Positions 7,016 through 17,760 of a DNA stretch of 30,266 nt are shown here, one piece after another; position 1 is the first letter of the stretch; each line of letters starts with the position of its first letter. Source of the stretch: Haplosporangium gracile (taxonomy: Eukaryota; Mortierellomycota; Mortierellomycetes; Mortierellales; Mortierellaceae); contig JAAAUF010000506.1 of the NCBI GenBank assembly GCA_015499985.1, positions 1-30,266 on the forward strand, in the 5' to 3' direction. Position numbers and translations under genes: made by a program. The notes below the pieces were generated by a model. The model was not told the DNA's origin and ran no database searches. It was given only the letters and a program-made list of their open reading frames with translations.

Positions 7016-9550
7016 TCAGCGCATGGCGGTTGAAGAATGACCCTCGATATCCTTTGAAGAAGTCGAAGGATGAATGTGACCACTGGTCTCCTGTTGGTGG
7101 TGTTGTTGGAGCTCCATCTGCTCCTGAAGTTGCTGTAGGTGTTCCTGGTGGAGGGTCTGAGTGTCCACCTTGGTCTGTGTGGACGCCTTGATCGACTCAC
7201 TCAGACGATTTAACGTCTCCGTAATGTCCGCCTCTCCGAGGGCCTGGTTCTGCAGGAACGACCCTGTCTCTGCAAGTCGAGAATTAAACTCTCGCGCGAG
7301 TTCGTCTCCATACACTAGTGGAAGCAGTGAAGGGTGATCTGTTGGTGCTCGTAGTTGTAATGGCTTGGACGCTGGCAACGGTGATATGGTCGAAAACTCG
7401 GCGGTCGAGAAATTGGATCCTGCGCGAACACTGTTGTTGTTCTCTGCCTCCGCGTCATTAAAATCACCCGACAAAGAATCCTCAGACCCGCTTACTGCAT
7501 TGTTCGGATCCGACTTCCTGGCTGGTTTCCGATGAGGCTTATGGTTGGCCTTCCAAACGTATCGAGCTTGATGTTCCTGGTGCGTATGAAAGAGTTCCCC
7601 CCAATGATCCAGCTGGGTCTCCCACACCGGGTCAAAGCTTGTGTCATCCGCCAGAACCAGGTTGTGGATTGTCGCACAGGCCATAATCCAGCTTTTGACA
7701 TTGTCGTGCCCAACCTGGTCGTCCTTGATCTGAACACGAACCCCCAGCAGACTAGGGAACCGAGCCTTGAGCATCCGCTCACAATCCCGAGCTCGCTTGT
7801 GGATCCGCGCCAAACTCTCATACAGTCGCCTTTGAGCCTCGGTCTCCTCCATATCAGCGTCCTCGAAATCACGTAGGTCAACATCGACATCCTCCCGCTT
7901 GATCCTGGTCTCGAAATCCCCGTCTGCTGTTGGTGCTGGCGTGGTTGATGTTGGACGTGAAGAGGTAATAGGGGTGACTGGGAGGATAGTGTCGCCCAGT
8001 GTGAAGGTGCCGTCAGACACCAGGTATTCGCCCTCATCAAAGTAGGCGTCGCTGTTGTTGTGAATGGTACTTGACTCCAGAGATTGCTGATCGGTCCAGG
8101 ATGCTGGCGTCATTTTTTCGACAAGGCGGACTCGAGTGGTGGAATCACACACCATCAGAACATTGTAGCCATAGTCGCGCCGCACGTATCCTCTAGATTT
8201 GATCACCGATATGTCCGTGGGTGTGTCGATCGCTGCAGGGTCAGTTGGCGTTTCAGTGTCTGCAGGATCATTTGTCGCATTGGTCGCCTCTGTTGCATCA
8301 TTATCTACGGCCGTTCCTGACAGGCAAGTTGTTGGTATTGAGGTCGACGTTGTAGTGGTTGTCGTGGATGATAAAGCGGATGGAGTAGAGTTTTCTGATA
8401 TGGGTGTGGTTGAGAGAGTCGAAGAGCCTTGTTGTGTGTCCTGTGCTGTAGAGGGTTTCCGATGATGGTGGGGTTTGTGATTGTTGTTTCCTGCTTCTGT
8501 GTCAAGGTCAATATCCCCGTCCTTGTCATTGAGATGAGCTTTTTTAGACGATCTTTTAGTTTTCGTTTTTCGCCGCTTCTTTGCTTTGACTGCAGCAGCG
8601 GGTGCAGCTGAAGTGGTCGCTGTTGCATATGTTGTGGAAGGGTGGTCGAAATCCTGATCGGTCCAGTCATGCCCGGCCAGCAGAGACGACTCCGCGATAG
8701 GGATCGAGGCCCAATGCTTCTTTCCTGAAGCTGCAAACCACTCCGCCGCAGCGTGAAGTAACCGAGGCGGAACTGGGACTAGATACTCGTCCGGGTTAGT
8801 CATGATGGGTCGTGAGTGCAGCACGATTTTCATACTTGTGAGAACTCCAATGGCATCGTCGATAGGTTCATCCTCTAGTGTTGTTGTACTGATGTGGTCG
8901 CTGCCGTCGCTGCTGAATATTGGTTGTTTAGCGATCTCCTTGATCCTATTCTTGATTGTCCGCTTCTCGCCTCGACTTGGCCATCTCACGACGTCGACGG
9001 CTATTCCATTGAGGGCCTCCATACACCGCTGAGTACACTTCATAATAGACCCCTCGGACAAGCCGAAGATCTTGCTGGCGTCGCCGATTCCTGCGTCCTT
9101 GCCATGGTGTCCCATTCGCCAGAGGGTGACCGCCATCTGTTTCTCGATGATCTCTTGTCCGTTGGACTGGTTTTTGTAAAGCGGGTTCTGCTTGAGGACC
9201 GAGGAGACGATGCTGATAAAGGCGGTCTTGGTCATGCGTACAAACTCGAGATAGTTGGCGTCGGACCCGTTCTGTCGAAGCTGCTCATAGACCTGGGCTG
9301 CCCGTGGGTTGACATTAATCTTTCTTGAGGCAAAGTAGCGCTGTTTGTCGGCAGCGGCTTGCATGTCAGCGGTGGTTGGGTATTTTTTGGCAAAGTCGGC
9401 TGAGTCGGTGCACTTGAAAAAGCTGACAAGAGAAGGGACCATGTCGTCGAGCTGGGACTGGATGGAGGGGTTGCGGGTCTGTTCATATTGCTGTTCGAGC
9501 TGTTGCCGCTTTGAGAGTAGGGCCAAGAGCTTTTTGCGCTCTGACAGCAT
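7016..9550 (-). CDS. PIF/Harbinger transposase-derived (HARBI1-like) nuclease-like protein
   Basis: Single exon, 844 residues, stop at 7016. Order: N-terminal coiled coil (1-35); a domain typical of PIF/Harbinger transposases with helix-turn-helix at about 136-192 (EKQMAVTLWRMGHHG, then KIFGLSEGSIMKCTQR and VVRWPSRGE); a DDE_Tnp_4-like core split by a long Ser/Thr/Pro/His insert (300-450) that carries a basic nuclear-localisation-like run (322-338). Core motifs: AIGVLTSMKI (235-242) where the family has the first Asp in an IDGTH motif; WTDQQ (D487) at the family's HD position; EYLVSDGTFTL (D513) at the GDSGYPL position; RDCERMLKARF (E591); and WIMACATIHNLVL. T238 replaces the first catalytic Asp in my alignment. 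The C-terminus is Gln-rich and may be a coiled coil (795-820). I infer a DNA-binding, catalytically weakened, perhaps domesticated protein. No terminal repeats were found around it. Confidence 0.8.
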   Translation of the reverse strand: MLSERKKLLALLSKRQQLEQQYEQTRNPSIQSQLDDMVPSLVSFFKCTDSADFAKKYPTTADMQAAADKQRYFASRKINVNPRAAQVYEQLRQNGSDANYLEFVRMTKTAFISIVSSVLKQNPLYKNQSNGQEIIEKQMAVTLWRMGHHGKDAGIGDASKIFGLSEGSIMKCTQRCMEALNGIAVDVVRWPSRGEKRTIKNRIKEIAKQPIFSSDGSDHISTTTLEDEPIDDAIGVLTSMKIVLHSRPIMTNPDEYLVPVPPRLLHAAAEWFAASGKKHWASIPIAESSLLAGHDWTDQDFDHPSTTYATATTSAAPAAAVKAKKRRKTKTKRSSKKAHLNDKDGDIDLDTEAGNNNHKPHHHRKPSTAQDTQQGSSTLSTTPISENSTPSALSSTTTTTTSTSIPTTCLSGTAVDNDATEATNATNDPADTETPTDPAAIDTPTDISVIKSRGYVRRDYGYNVLMVCDSTTRVRLVEKMTPASWTDQQSLESSTIHNNSDAYFDEGEYLVSDGTFTLGDTILPVTPITSSRPTSTTPAPTADGDFETRIKREDVDVDLRDFEDADMEETEAQRRLYESLARIHKRARDCERMLKARFPSLLGVRVQIKDDQVGHDNVKSWIMACATIHNLVLADDTSFDPVWETQLDHWGELFHTHQEHQARYVWKANHKPHRKPARKSDPNNAVSGSEDSLSGDFNDAEAENNNSVRAGSNFSTAEFSTISPLPASKPLQLRAPTDHPSLLPLVYGDELAREFNSRLAETGSFLQNQALGEADITETLNRLSESIKASTQTKVDTQTLHQEHLQQLQEQMELQQHHQQETSGHIHPSTSSKDIEGHSSTAMR

Positions 9551-9689
9551 CGTAGGAGAGGGACGGATGGGAGATGTGTGTAGTTATTCGTCAGAGAATG
9601 TGGAATGCTGTTTTGTAATGGGGCGAGGGTGCTTGTTTTTATTGAGTGCAGTATATGTGGTGCGGGTCAGTGGTGGCGACGGTAAGTGT

Positions 9690-9980
9690 GCGAATGATGA
9701 GAGAGAGACAGGGGAAAGAGAAGGGAGCGGCGAAGAAGACGAATAAAAAATAATGAAAAAAAAGGTTTTGGTGGGTGAGTGTGGAGCGGGAGGGAAGACA
9801 CAAAAAAGAAAAAAAAGTGTGCGTGTGAGAGAGACAGACAGAGAGAGAGGAGACAGTGGATGAGGGAACGAGAGGGGGGAGAGAGGCATCAATGCAAAAG
9901 AGGGGGAGGGACAAAAAAAGGGGGGGAAGAAAAGGGCGAGAAGGCGAGCCCAGGGCAGAGGGAAGGCGAGCACAAACAAA
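9690..9980 (-). promoter_or_regulatory. polypyrimidine leader/promoter tract of the Harbinger-like gene
   Basis: The plus strand is almost all purine (GAGAGACAG, GGGGGAGAGAGG, AAAAAAAGGGGGGG), so the minus strand is CT-rich upstream of the ATG at 9550. CT-rich leaders near start sites are common in fungal promoters. Long open frames here on both strands are low-complexity artefacts. Confidence 0.4.
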
Positions 9981-11065
9981 AAAACGTCAAAGGGGATAAG
10001 AAGGAAGTAGATGCAAAGGACAAGACGAACACTTACATGGGATATCTATGTGCCGAAAAGGAATAGATAAAAGTGAAAGAACAGGACGACACAAAGGATG
10101 ATGGGCTGGACTCGATGCTTCTTTTTCCTTTTCCTTTTCATGTTCATCATCATTTTCATGTTCATTATCGTTTACTTTTTCATTTTCATATTCCCTGTGC
10201 TCATGAATGGTCTGAACTCTAACTCGACCCGGACAAACAAACGCACGACCACATAATCACATTGGTCATTGATGGTAGAATACACTTGCACTTGCAGTCG
10301 TCTAGAAATCGTCTGTTGATTCAACAAAGGAAAAAACGAGAAAGAATCAGCGAACCCTTCAAAAGCCGAGCAACGACCAAAAAAGTCGGAGAAACCCCTT
10401 CCGCCGTTATTTTTTTTTTTTTTTTTCCTAACCTATCGGGCGGACGTTGCCTAATGGTTGGTGTTTCTTTAGTCGTTTGTCCTGAATTGAATGATCGATC
10501 CATGTTCCCGTGCTCTCATTTTCTCCAATTCTTTGTATTTCTGGGTGGCCCACTCCCCACTCCCATCAGAGAAACTTCCCAATTCTTTTTTTTACTTCTG
10601 CAAGGGGGGAAGACAAACAACTTTTCTATTTTCCCACTGGTGGTCGTCGCTTCAAGCTTGACCGCCCATCATTAATTTGTTGACCATTATTAGTTTCGTT
10701 CAGCCATGTGTCCAGAGGTGCATGCAAACGTACGTTCCTCCCTTTTGCTGTTCAAGACTGTGCTGCCTTCGTTCAAGCGGCAAGACGTGCATTGAATTGT
10801 ATCCATATCTGTGATTGACTGACCCGTTCATCAGTCGGTGACTAAGCTGATATGGACATCGTCTCCATTGCAACATTATCGTTATCATCATTAGCACACA
10901 AGAACAAGGATATGACTTTAAGCCGTAGCAAAACTCTTTTTAATGGGTTGTTGTTTGTTTGTTTGTTCAATTGTGCAACGTCTTCACAAAAAAGGACAGA
11001 AGCAACAGAAAAAAAAAAGCAAAGCAAGCTAGGAATGACGAAAAAAGTCATCACCTGAGCCACTC
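9981..11065. other. intergenic stretch with pyrimidine-rich repeat, no gene
   Basis: Positions 10118-10194 are a C/T-rich, loosely repetitive tract with TTTTCATGTTCATYAT twice in tandem. The open frame at 10262-10675 crosses a poly-T run (about 10410-10426) and shows no coding character. Positions 10676-11065 hold nothing I can assign apart from the 3' flank of the eS12 gene. Confidence 0.45.
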
Positions 11066-11603
11066 TTAACGAGTCTTGAAGTACTCCAAGAGGACGTTCA
11101 TGGCCTCAGACTCCTCACCGAAATCCTTGACAACAACGCACGAGCAGCCAACGACCTTGCGGGCGTTACCCTCACGGTCGATCTTGCAAAGACCGGACCA
11201 CTCTCCAAGCTTCTTGGCATCAGAGACCTTGATCAAGTTGATGTTGTGCTCAGCGCAAAGGGCCTCGACCAACTTGATGTACTCCTTCTCAGTGCAGGTC
11301 TCAACGAGGACAGCCATATGGGCCTGACGTCTGTAGTTGGTTAAATAGAGGATATAAGAGAGAGAGTTAACATCGGATAGTATTGGTAAAGTTCAAATAA
11401 CACAATATAAACAAGCATTAATAGACAAAAAGTTACCTGTCAAGGGCCTTGGCGCACTCACGGAGACCGCGGGCAAGACCGTCGTGGACGAGGGCGCGCT
11501 TCAGGACATCCTGAAGGGCCTCCTCGACGGACATCTGTCCACGGGGAGAGGCATCGGCGGCAACCTCAACCTCGGCAATAGCGGCATCTCTTTCTGCAGA
11601 CAT
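11066..11603 (-). CDS. RPS12: 40S ribosomal protein eS12
   Basis: Two exons on the minus strand, 11437-11603 and 11066-11330, joined across a 106-nt intron (donor GTAACT, acceptor CTACAG), give 143 residues, the usual eukaryotic eS12 length. The join restores the diagnostic ALDRRQAH motif. Family hallmarks follow: [32 protein letters not shown], and [16 protein letters not shown], ending in YFKTR. eS12 is an L7Ae-fold RNA-binding protein of the small ribosomal subunit beak. The acidic, less conserved N-terminus ([13 protein letters not shown]) is normal for fungal forms. The start at 11601-11603 is the only ATG that gives the full N-terminal domain. The gene is divergent from the Ssh4-like gene. 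Confidence 0.97.
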
Positions 11604-13042
11604 TTTTGATAATAGTGTTGTTGGGGGTAGACGTCCTCGCTATAGGAAGATAAACGGAGATACGGATATTGGTATCAATTGCACTACTTCTTGTCTCGTT
11701 TTGATACCCTGCCTGTCCTGTTGATTGAGTGTGTCCGGGAGACCTGTGCCCTTTGTCGTCTCTGCCTTGCAGTAAGTTCTGTGCTGATGTTTGACGATGA
11801 GTGCGTTTTGTGGTTGAATTTGATTTCTGAATTCAGAGGGGTGTTGATTGAATCGAATCCCGTAAGGAGTTGAAATCCCGACGAAAAAAAAAAGAATTTG
11901 ATGTTGGTTTCTCCATCACATGGAAGTAGCAAGATCTCTTTCTGGGATGGGTGATAATTGCAAGGTTGAAACAGACTTGGTTTGTTCTTTGTCCTACAGT
12001 TCAGATGATGTCGTCCTTGACTGAATTCCATTGCGATACTTTGGTGCGATCCCGGCTCTGTGAGTTATGGTGCGACAACTTACATGTCACAAAAGTGAAA
12101 GATCCTCGTCAGGTCAAATTTTTGTAATTCTTTTATTTGCCCTTACATCGCAGCAGATACGATTTCTTTCAAATCTATTAGGTCATTATCATGTGACTTC
12201 TTAGTCGCCAGACGGGGCGCACTTTGAGAGGACACGGTGCCCCCCATGCAAATCCTTTTGTCTCGGTGCGTCTTCTTTTTTTTGCCACCAAAAGCTTAAC
12301 TCAACCAAGCTGACTGCCAGACTGGCGCTCCTCACTCTTTCTCTCTATCCTGTAACGCACTTTGCTGTGCCTGCTGAGCAAATACATGGCACAAAAAAGT
12401 CCAATCCAGCACGTGGCGATGGGGCAGTTGGCGCAAGGGGTGAGTGTAAGTGTGTCTACTTATCATTGTCGGATAACAACAAGCAAGCAAAGACTTTTCT
12501 TGCGTACAATTCAGTCCTGTGTGTGGACTGTATCCCCATCCCCTTCCTTCCTTCCTGATTGGCATTGTTTTTTTTCCCTCTCTCTGCCATCCTTGAATAC
12601 ATCCAACTTTCTTGATCACACGTTCATTGACCCGTACCTACACCCACCCTCACATAGAGTCGTACCCATTCGTTCCTTTCCCCCTTTTCTTATCCACCCC
12701 GCTGTTCATCAGCAAACACGCGCTTTTGTTTGTTTCCTTTCCTTGTGGCCTTCTCACCCTTTCTCTTTACTTTCTTCCTTCAACTTGCGCGTGCCTTTTT
12801 TTCCTTCCCACATTCAACATTCAACATTCAACAAAAAACATTCAACAAGCCCCTTTCTTTTCCTTTCTTGTTCTTGCTTCCTTTCCGTTTCTCTCGCCTT
12901 GTTTGACCCTTTTGCCTCATTCTGCTTTTGACTGAGACTCACTGACTGCCTGACCTCGAGTCTTTCTTCTTTTGTGTCTGCGTTATCACACCCACTCTCC
13001 AGCCCTGTCAATTTTACTTCCTCTTGGTGTCCTGCAAACAAA
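11604..13042. other. shared upstream region between divergent eS12 and Ssh4-like genes
   Basis: No gene is visible. The right half (about 12520-13040) is CT-rich on the plus strand, as expected for the leader of the Ssh4-like gene, and includes the small tandem repeat CATTCAA at 12811-12848 (four copies, the last after an A run). Long plus-strand open frames at 12362-12935 reflect this pyrimidine bias and lack domain-like sequence. Confidence 0.5.
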
Positions 13043-15794
13043 ATGTCGCCTCTTCTTCCTTCTTCCTTTCCTTCCTCTGTCCGACATAAGCCGCCACCTT
13101 ATTCATCCTACAAGGACTCCAACTACGATAATAACATTTACGACGAGGACGACGACGACAACAACAAGGACTTTTACAACAGACTGATAGAACTGGTAGA
13201 ACAGCAAGCACGCATCAACGAACAGTTATTGCTCCAGGAGGAGGAACGCCGATACCAACAAGACAACTACGACCAAATCGTTGAGCTGCAGGAAACCTAC
13301 AACGACGACGACAACAACAATAACGTCGACTTTGACGTGGACGTTGACGACGACACGGAGGACTATCTGTTCAACTATCCTTCCCCAGACCACCACTACA
13401 ACCACCCCTCCCCGACTTATCCTCCTCTTCGATTTGTTCAAACCCTCACCTCTCATCCTTTCAATCCTTCGCCCACTCCCGCCCTGTACCCCTACGAGAA
13501 CGATCGTCGTCCCTACTCTCGATTCTATCCTGCAGCCTCCTCTTCATACAACCCGAACCAGCACAACTCATACGAACCAAACGAGCCGTTGCCCTTGAGT
13601 CAACCTCGATACTTTCCTTCGCCTACTCCTTACCCTTACCACGACTGGAGACCTACAACCACTTATCCACTACCATATCGTCAGACCTTCTCGGCTCCTC
13701 CCAACGGTTACTCTGGCAGGTTCGACCCAACTATTTACGAACCCTACCCAGGCCCTTACCCAACGTTTACAAACTCCCCTCAGCCGACAAACCCCAACAG
13801 AGACGGCGACGACGAGGACTTGACCTGGCTGCTGGCCCTTGTCCTCACAACTGTATTCATCATTTCCATTGTATCGGCAATTCGGACCTGTGGCCAAAAG
13901 GCTGGTTGGCTCACAGGATCCTCTGCTTCTTCGTCGACCTCACCCTCCTCGTCTTCACCTCACCATCGTCGCAGCGGTGGGACTGGTCGAGGCAGTCGAC
14001 GAGGATTTGGTAACGCTCTATTGGTCCCTGACTCGGAGGTTGATCCAGAGGCAACCCCTGACCGCCTAAACACCCTCTCCGATGCTGACCGTCAAGCCTA
14101 CGACGCTGCTGAAGGTATGAACAACTTTGCCAACTTCGTTCATACCAACGAATGAGAAGCGCTTCGACCATCGACAATCCTCAACTCCGACGAAAAAAGA
14201 GACTAGAGAGTGACCGTTGTGGATGAAAAGGAGAGAATCCAAAACAGCCCATTGTCGTTCGCCCCTTGGAGCTTGTCAACGCTAGTGTCCAAATCGGCCA
14301 CCCTTGCCCACCTACATCAACAGGGAATAGGAAAGGAAGCAACAGGCGTCAAGTGTTGAATAATCGCACAAAAGGAGGATAAGGAAGTGGCAAATAGGAG
14401 AATGGGTCAATTTGGTGTCTGAAGAATAGGAGTATCGGCCAAGCGGTCATTATCTCTGGGAGTGAACAAGGGTGCACCTCTTTCCCTCATACCGGACTCG
14501 TGCCATACCCATGCAACAATCATAACATTTATTATTTTTTGACATATATGCTGATCATATCTGTACCCTCCTTATTTTTTTCCCTCCTTGCCACCCATAT
14601 CGTAGCGTTCCAAGTGGTGAACCCCCCCAACAGCGTACCGACCGACATCTCCCTCTCACAATACTTGTCAATTCAAGAAAAGGGAGTCTCTGCCTGGGAG
14701 TTCGAGCCTTCGTATGACCACCAGCTCTATGTTCACGACCGGACTGAGCTTTCGTTCTTTGATCGAGTGGCCTCCGTGCAGACTAACCTGCCACTCCCGA
14801 AACAACAAGAGGTCTACTATTGGGAGGTCAAGATGTTTGAAAAGAGCCCTCGCACCACCATCGCCATTGGAGTCGCCACAAAGCCCTATCCCTCCACTCG
14901 ACTTCCAGGTATTGCGGACAAACCCTTTCGGTACATTGACATATGACTGGCCCATCGTCATGGTAGTTAACGGATAACTAATTTGCTTTTTCTGCTGAAA
15001 CAGGCTGGAACCGCCACTCAGTCGGATACTTTTCGAACAATGGCCAGAAATACTGCAACTCTCTGTGGAGCGGAATACCCTTTGGAGCAACTTACTTTGA
15101 AGGAGATGTTGTCGGTTGTGGATACAGACCTCGGAACGGAACCATCTTCTTTACAAGGAACGGCAAGCGGATTGATGATGCGTATACGGGATATGGGCGA
15201 ACCAACTTGTTCCCAACAGTCGGTGCGACGGGACCCTGTGTGCTTCATATCAACTTTGGACAATCCGGGTTCGTCTTTGTGGAGGCGAACGTCAAGAAAT
15301 GGGGACTCGCCCCTGCATCGGGCTCGTTAGCACCACCACCAGCTTATGGAAGTGAACTGGGCTCGATTTTGTTGGAGACTGCTGGGTCTGGAGCAGCAGC
15401 AACATCAGCAGGATCTGGATCGAGAATGTTTCCACAACGTTTCACGAGCTCATCGTCTTCAGGATCATTGACTGGAACCGGACGACCCATCATGCAGCAT
15501 TTGAGTCCCTCAAGAACTCGTGTCTCGACTGCCAATGGGAACGGAGGAGCTGATGGGCCTTCGCCGGTACCAATCACTGTTGCCAACATGTCTGCGCCCC
15601 CGCCTAACTACTCGAGTCTGGATCGGTATGGTCACCCCAGGACGGATCAGCCAACCTTAGGAGCACAAGCGCAGGAGCTAATGGATGACGATGACACGGC
15701 TAGTATTGCGAGCGATGACAGTGCCGAGTCAGCAACGTTACTTTTGAACGACGCGCTTCTGGATCATGACATTGAGGACCAGCACGACATGTAG
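13043..15794 (+). CDS. SSH4: Ssh4/Ear1-type SPRY-domain membrane adaptor for Rsp5-family ubiquitin ligase
   Basis: Exons 13043-14114, 14606-14908 and 15004-15794 give 721 residues, phases all consistent. Introns: 491 nt (donor GTATGA, acceptor ATCGTAG) and 95 nt (donor GTATTG, acceptor AAACAG). Residues 1-258 are Asp/Asn/Pro/Tyr-rich, with PPPY at 17-20 and a Gln/Glu-rich helix at about 50-90. A single membrane segment lies at 261-280 (WLLALVLTTVFIISIVSAI), acidic before and basic after, so the C-terminus should face the cytosol. The SPRY domain spans about 385-556 (SIQEKGVSAWEFEP, LPLPKQQEVYYWEVKMFEK, GYRPRNGTIFFTRNGK, LFPTVGATGPC). PPAY (570-573) and PPNY (658-661) follow, then an acidic tail. 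Yeast Ssh4 and Ear1 use this layout to bring the Rsp5 ligase to vacuolar and endosomal membrane proteins. The ATG at 13043 (AAA-ATG context) is preferred over the in-frame one at 12974. Confidence 0.9.
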
Positions 15795-15975
15795 ATATCG
15801 GTCAACCGTTATTGTTGTTTTCAGGAAGGGGCTCGATTATGGTAGTGCCTGTTATCCCTTTTTCCATTTTTTTCTTTTTAGCTGTAGCTGTTGCATCATA
15901 CATGTAGTATTAGTTTGGCCATTTGTACAATTTTTACCCACCCGTTACTGGTGCACTCCATGGGGAAGAGAGATG

Positions 15976-15981
15976 AATAAA
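15976..15981 (+). terminator. AATAAA polyadenylation signal
   Basis: The first clear AATAAA downstream of the Ssh4-like stop, 182 nt after it, followed by an A run. It is a plausible cleavage signal for that transcript. Confidence 0.4.
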
Positions 15982-17554
15982 AAAAACAAAAACGCATTTA
16001 TTTTTTGAAAAACAAGAGAAATGGATGGCCTTGCATGCATGTCAACTTTCATGAAAAAACGAGCAATGGACAAGCCTATATTTCCAAGAAGCAAATAGGG
16101 GCAGCAAAGAAAGGTGTCAAGTTTTTTTTTTCGCAGTCTGACTGCTACTGCTACTGCTATTGTATATTTAGCACCTTTTGGCGTACATGCCAGTAAGGAG
16201 CACCATTAATCACGGGAAAAGCAGTGAAATATATATATGGGGAAAAGAGAGATATCGAGAAGCTTTTTTTTTTTCCCCCTTTTTGTTGTGGACTGTGGGC
16301 AGGGCTAGTAACGATAAACAAAACATCGGGAGTGGAAAGAAAGGATATAGAAAGTGAATTGAGACTTACAGGTCTGGCAAAAGAGCAATGCACCGTTTTC
16401 GTTTTCGAGATTGTAGTTCCAGGTGTATTGGAGCTAAAGTGAGAGGGAAGGGGGAATGGACGCTAAGGGAGGAAAGAATAATGCATGGTTGAAAGATTCT
16501 AAAGGATGCTGCTACAGTGTAACCGCATTGCAACATCATCATCCACACTCGCAAATTGTAATTTTCATCTGCAAGCCAAGTGCTCATAAACATACCTTGA
16601 GCATAACTTTGTTCTGCAAAGGAGCGGATCTAGTAGGAATTGGGCAAGGCTGTCTGACGGCAGTCAAAACCGAGCAGGCGTCACGCGTTTCAGTGTACGC
16701 GATGCGCTTGAAGAAAAAACCTTTGATCGCAAAATGGGCACCTGCGACCAATGGTCGCTTCAGGTTGCCGCTGATGTTGACGCAGTACTATTACTCGACG
16801 CATTGGAAGTTGAAAAAAAAACAAGCTGCATTGTATGTCTGCTCCCTGTGTCCCGCTTGAAATGGCTCTTAGGCGCTTGAAGTCAGTTCGCGTCACATAG
16901 TTCCAAATGCTTTTGCCCAGATTTTTTTACTTGATGTTTTTTTTTAAAGATTCCTTCACGTTTTTCCTGGCTGACAACGGTACACTGAAGCAATGGAAAC
17001 GTTTCTCTCATGGCTTCGATCATGTTAGTCCTCAATCAGAGTAGTCCAATACACATCGAAACTCATTCTCTTCTGTCCCGCAAGAAATTGGTTTGTCATC
17101 AAAGCTAACAAAATAAAAACAAGGAAAGCAGGCATAAAAACATAAAGAGTTGGGCACAAGATAATATTATACGGAGTACAAGATAATAGTACTGGGTTGA
17201 AAAGGAAATACGTATTACAATAAAACACGAAATAAACTGTGGGCGAAGCAAAATGTTACATAGAGTTATGTTTTCTGTGCCCCAACCAGCTCCCATAGTC
17301 TTTACTTCTTTTTCTAGGCTGTCCATTTTTTTCTTCACCTCTAGGGCTGTTGTTTGCACCTTTATAGCTTTAATTCACAGAAGTTTATTCCAGCAAACTC
17401 GATAGCTTGCTAAAATGCATTGCTGTGTGCTATTGGTTTGTAAGTGTATGTCCATCCGTTGTCGCCATGGCTTTTCGGTTCAGGATCAACATTGTTCACT
17501 GTTAAACTCATATGTTCACCAATCCTTTTCCTTCCTCGGAGATCAATTTTACTT
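15982..17554. other. intergenic stretch, nothing convincing
   Basis: Open frames at 16224-16442 and 16456-16860 (plus) and 17105-17359 (minus) were read through. None contains a recognisable domain, and base runs (poly-T at 16120-16130 and 16265-16275) cut them. The first residues of the last one (MQTTALEVKKKMDSLEKEVK) look helical and could be a remnant. A CTGCTA trinucleotide-like tract lies at 16141-16160. Confidence 0.4.
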
Positions 17555-17561
17555 TATAAAT
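17555..17561 (+). promoter_or_regulatory. TATA box (TATAAAT) of the ML-type gene
   Basis: TATAAAT lies about 200 nt upstream of the ATG at 17761, with a pyrimidine-rich leader (17690-17755) between. Confidence 0.35.
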
Positions 17562-17760
17562 GAACCAGCCCTAAGGCCCTCGTGGCTATTTACCTAGGGC
17601 AGGCGCTACTTCTTTCAAGAGATACTTTCCATTAGTCTGGGTCCAGAAAGAGAATAAAATGGTCGGAGCTTCCCATATTTTTTTTCATTCAGCCTATCAC
17701 TCTTGCTCATTCAACCCAACCCAACCCTCCACACCCCCTCTCCACCTCCACCACGCCGAC

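Noticed and set aside
7492..9328. Several open frames of 80-180 codons on both strands within the Harbinger-like gene
   Set aside because: They are shadows of the 844-residue frame, caused by its Ser/Thr/Pro/Gln-rich codons.
7016..9550. Complete autonomous Harbinger transposon
   Set aside because: I found no inverted repeats or 3-nt target duplication at either flank and no companion Myb-like gene, and the first catalytic Asp seems absent.
9584..10066. Long open frames on both strands upstream of the Harbinger-like gene
   Set aside because: Pure pyrimidine or purine bias gives Ser/Leu/Phe/Pro-rich or Arg/Glu/Lys-rich translations without domain character.
10262..10675. 137-codon plus-strand open frame
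   Set aside because: It crosses a poly-T run, has phenylalanine stretches, and shows no domain or gene signals.
11850..11875. T-loop-like GAATCGAATCCCG suggesting a tRNA
   Set aside because: No acceptor stem, anticodon arm or D-arm could be fitted around it on either strand.
12362..12935. Two overlapping plus-strand open frames of 107 and 189 codons
   Set aside because: They lie in the CT-rich leader of the Ssh4-like gene and read as Ser/Phe/Leu/Pro-rich low complexity.
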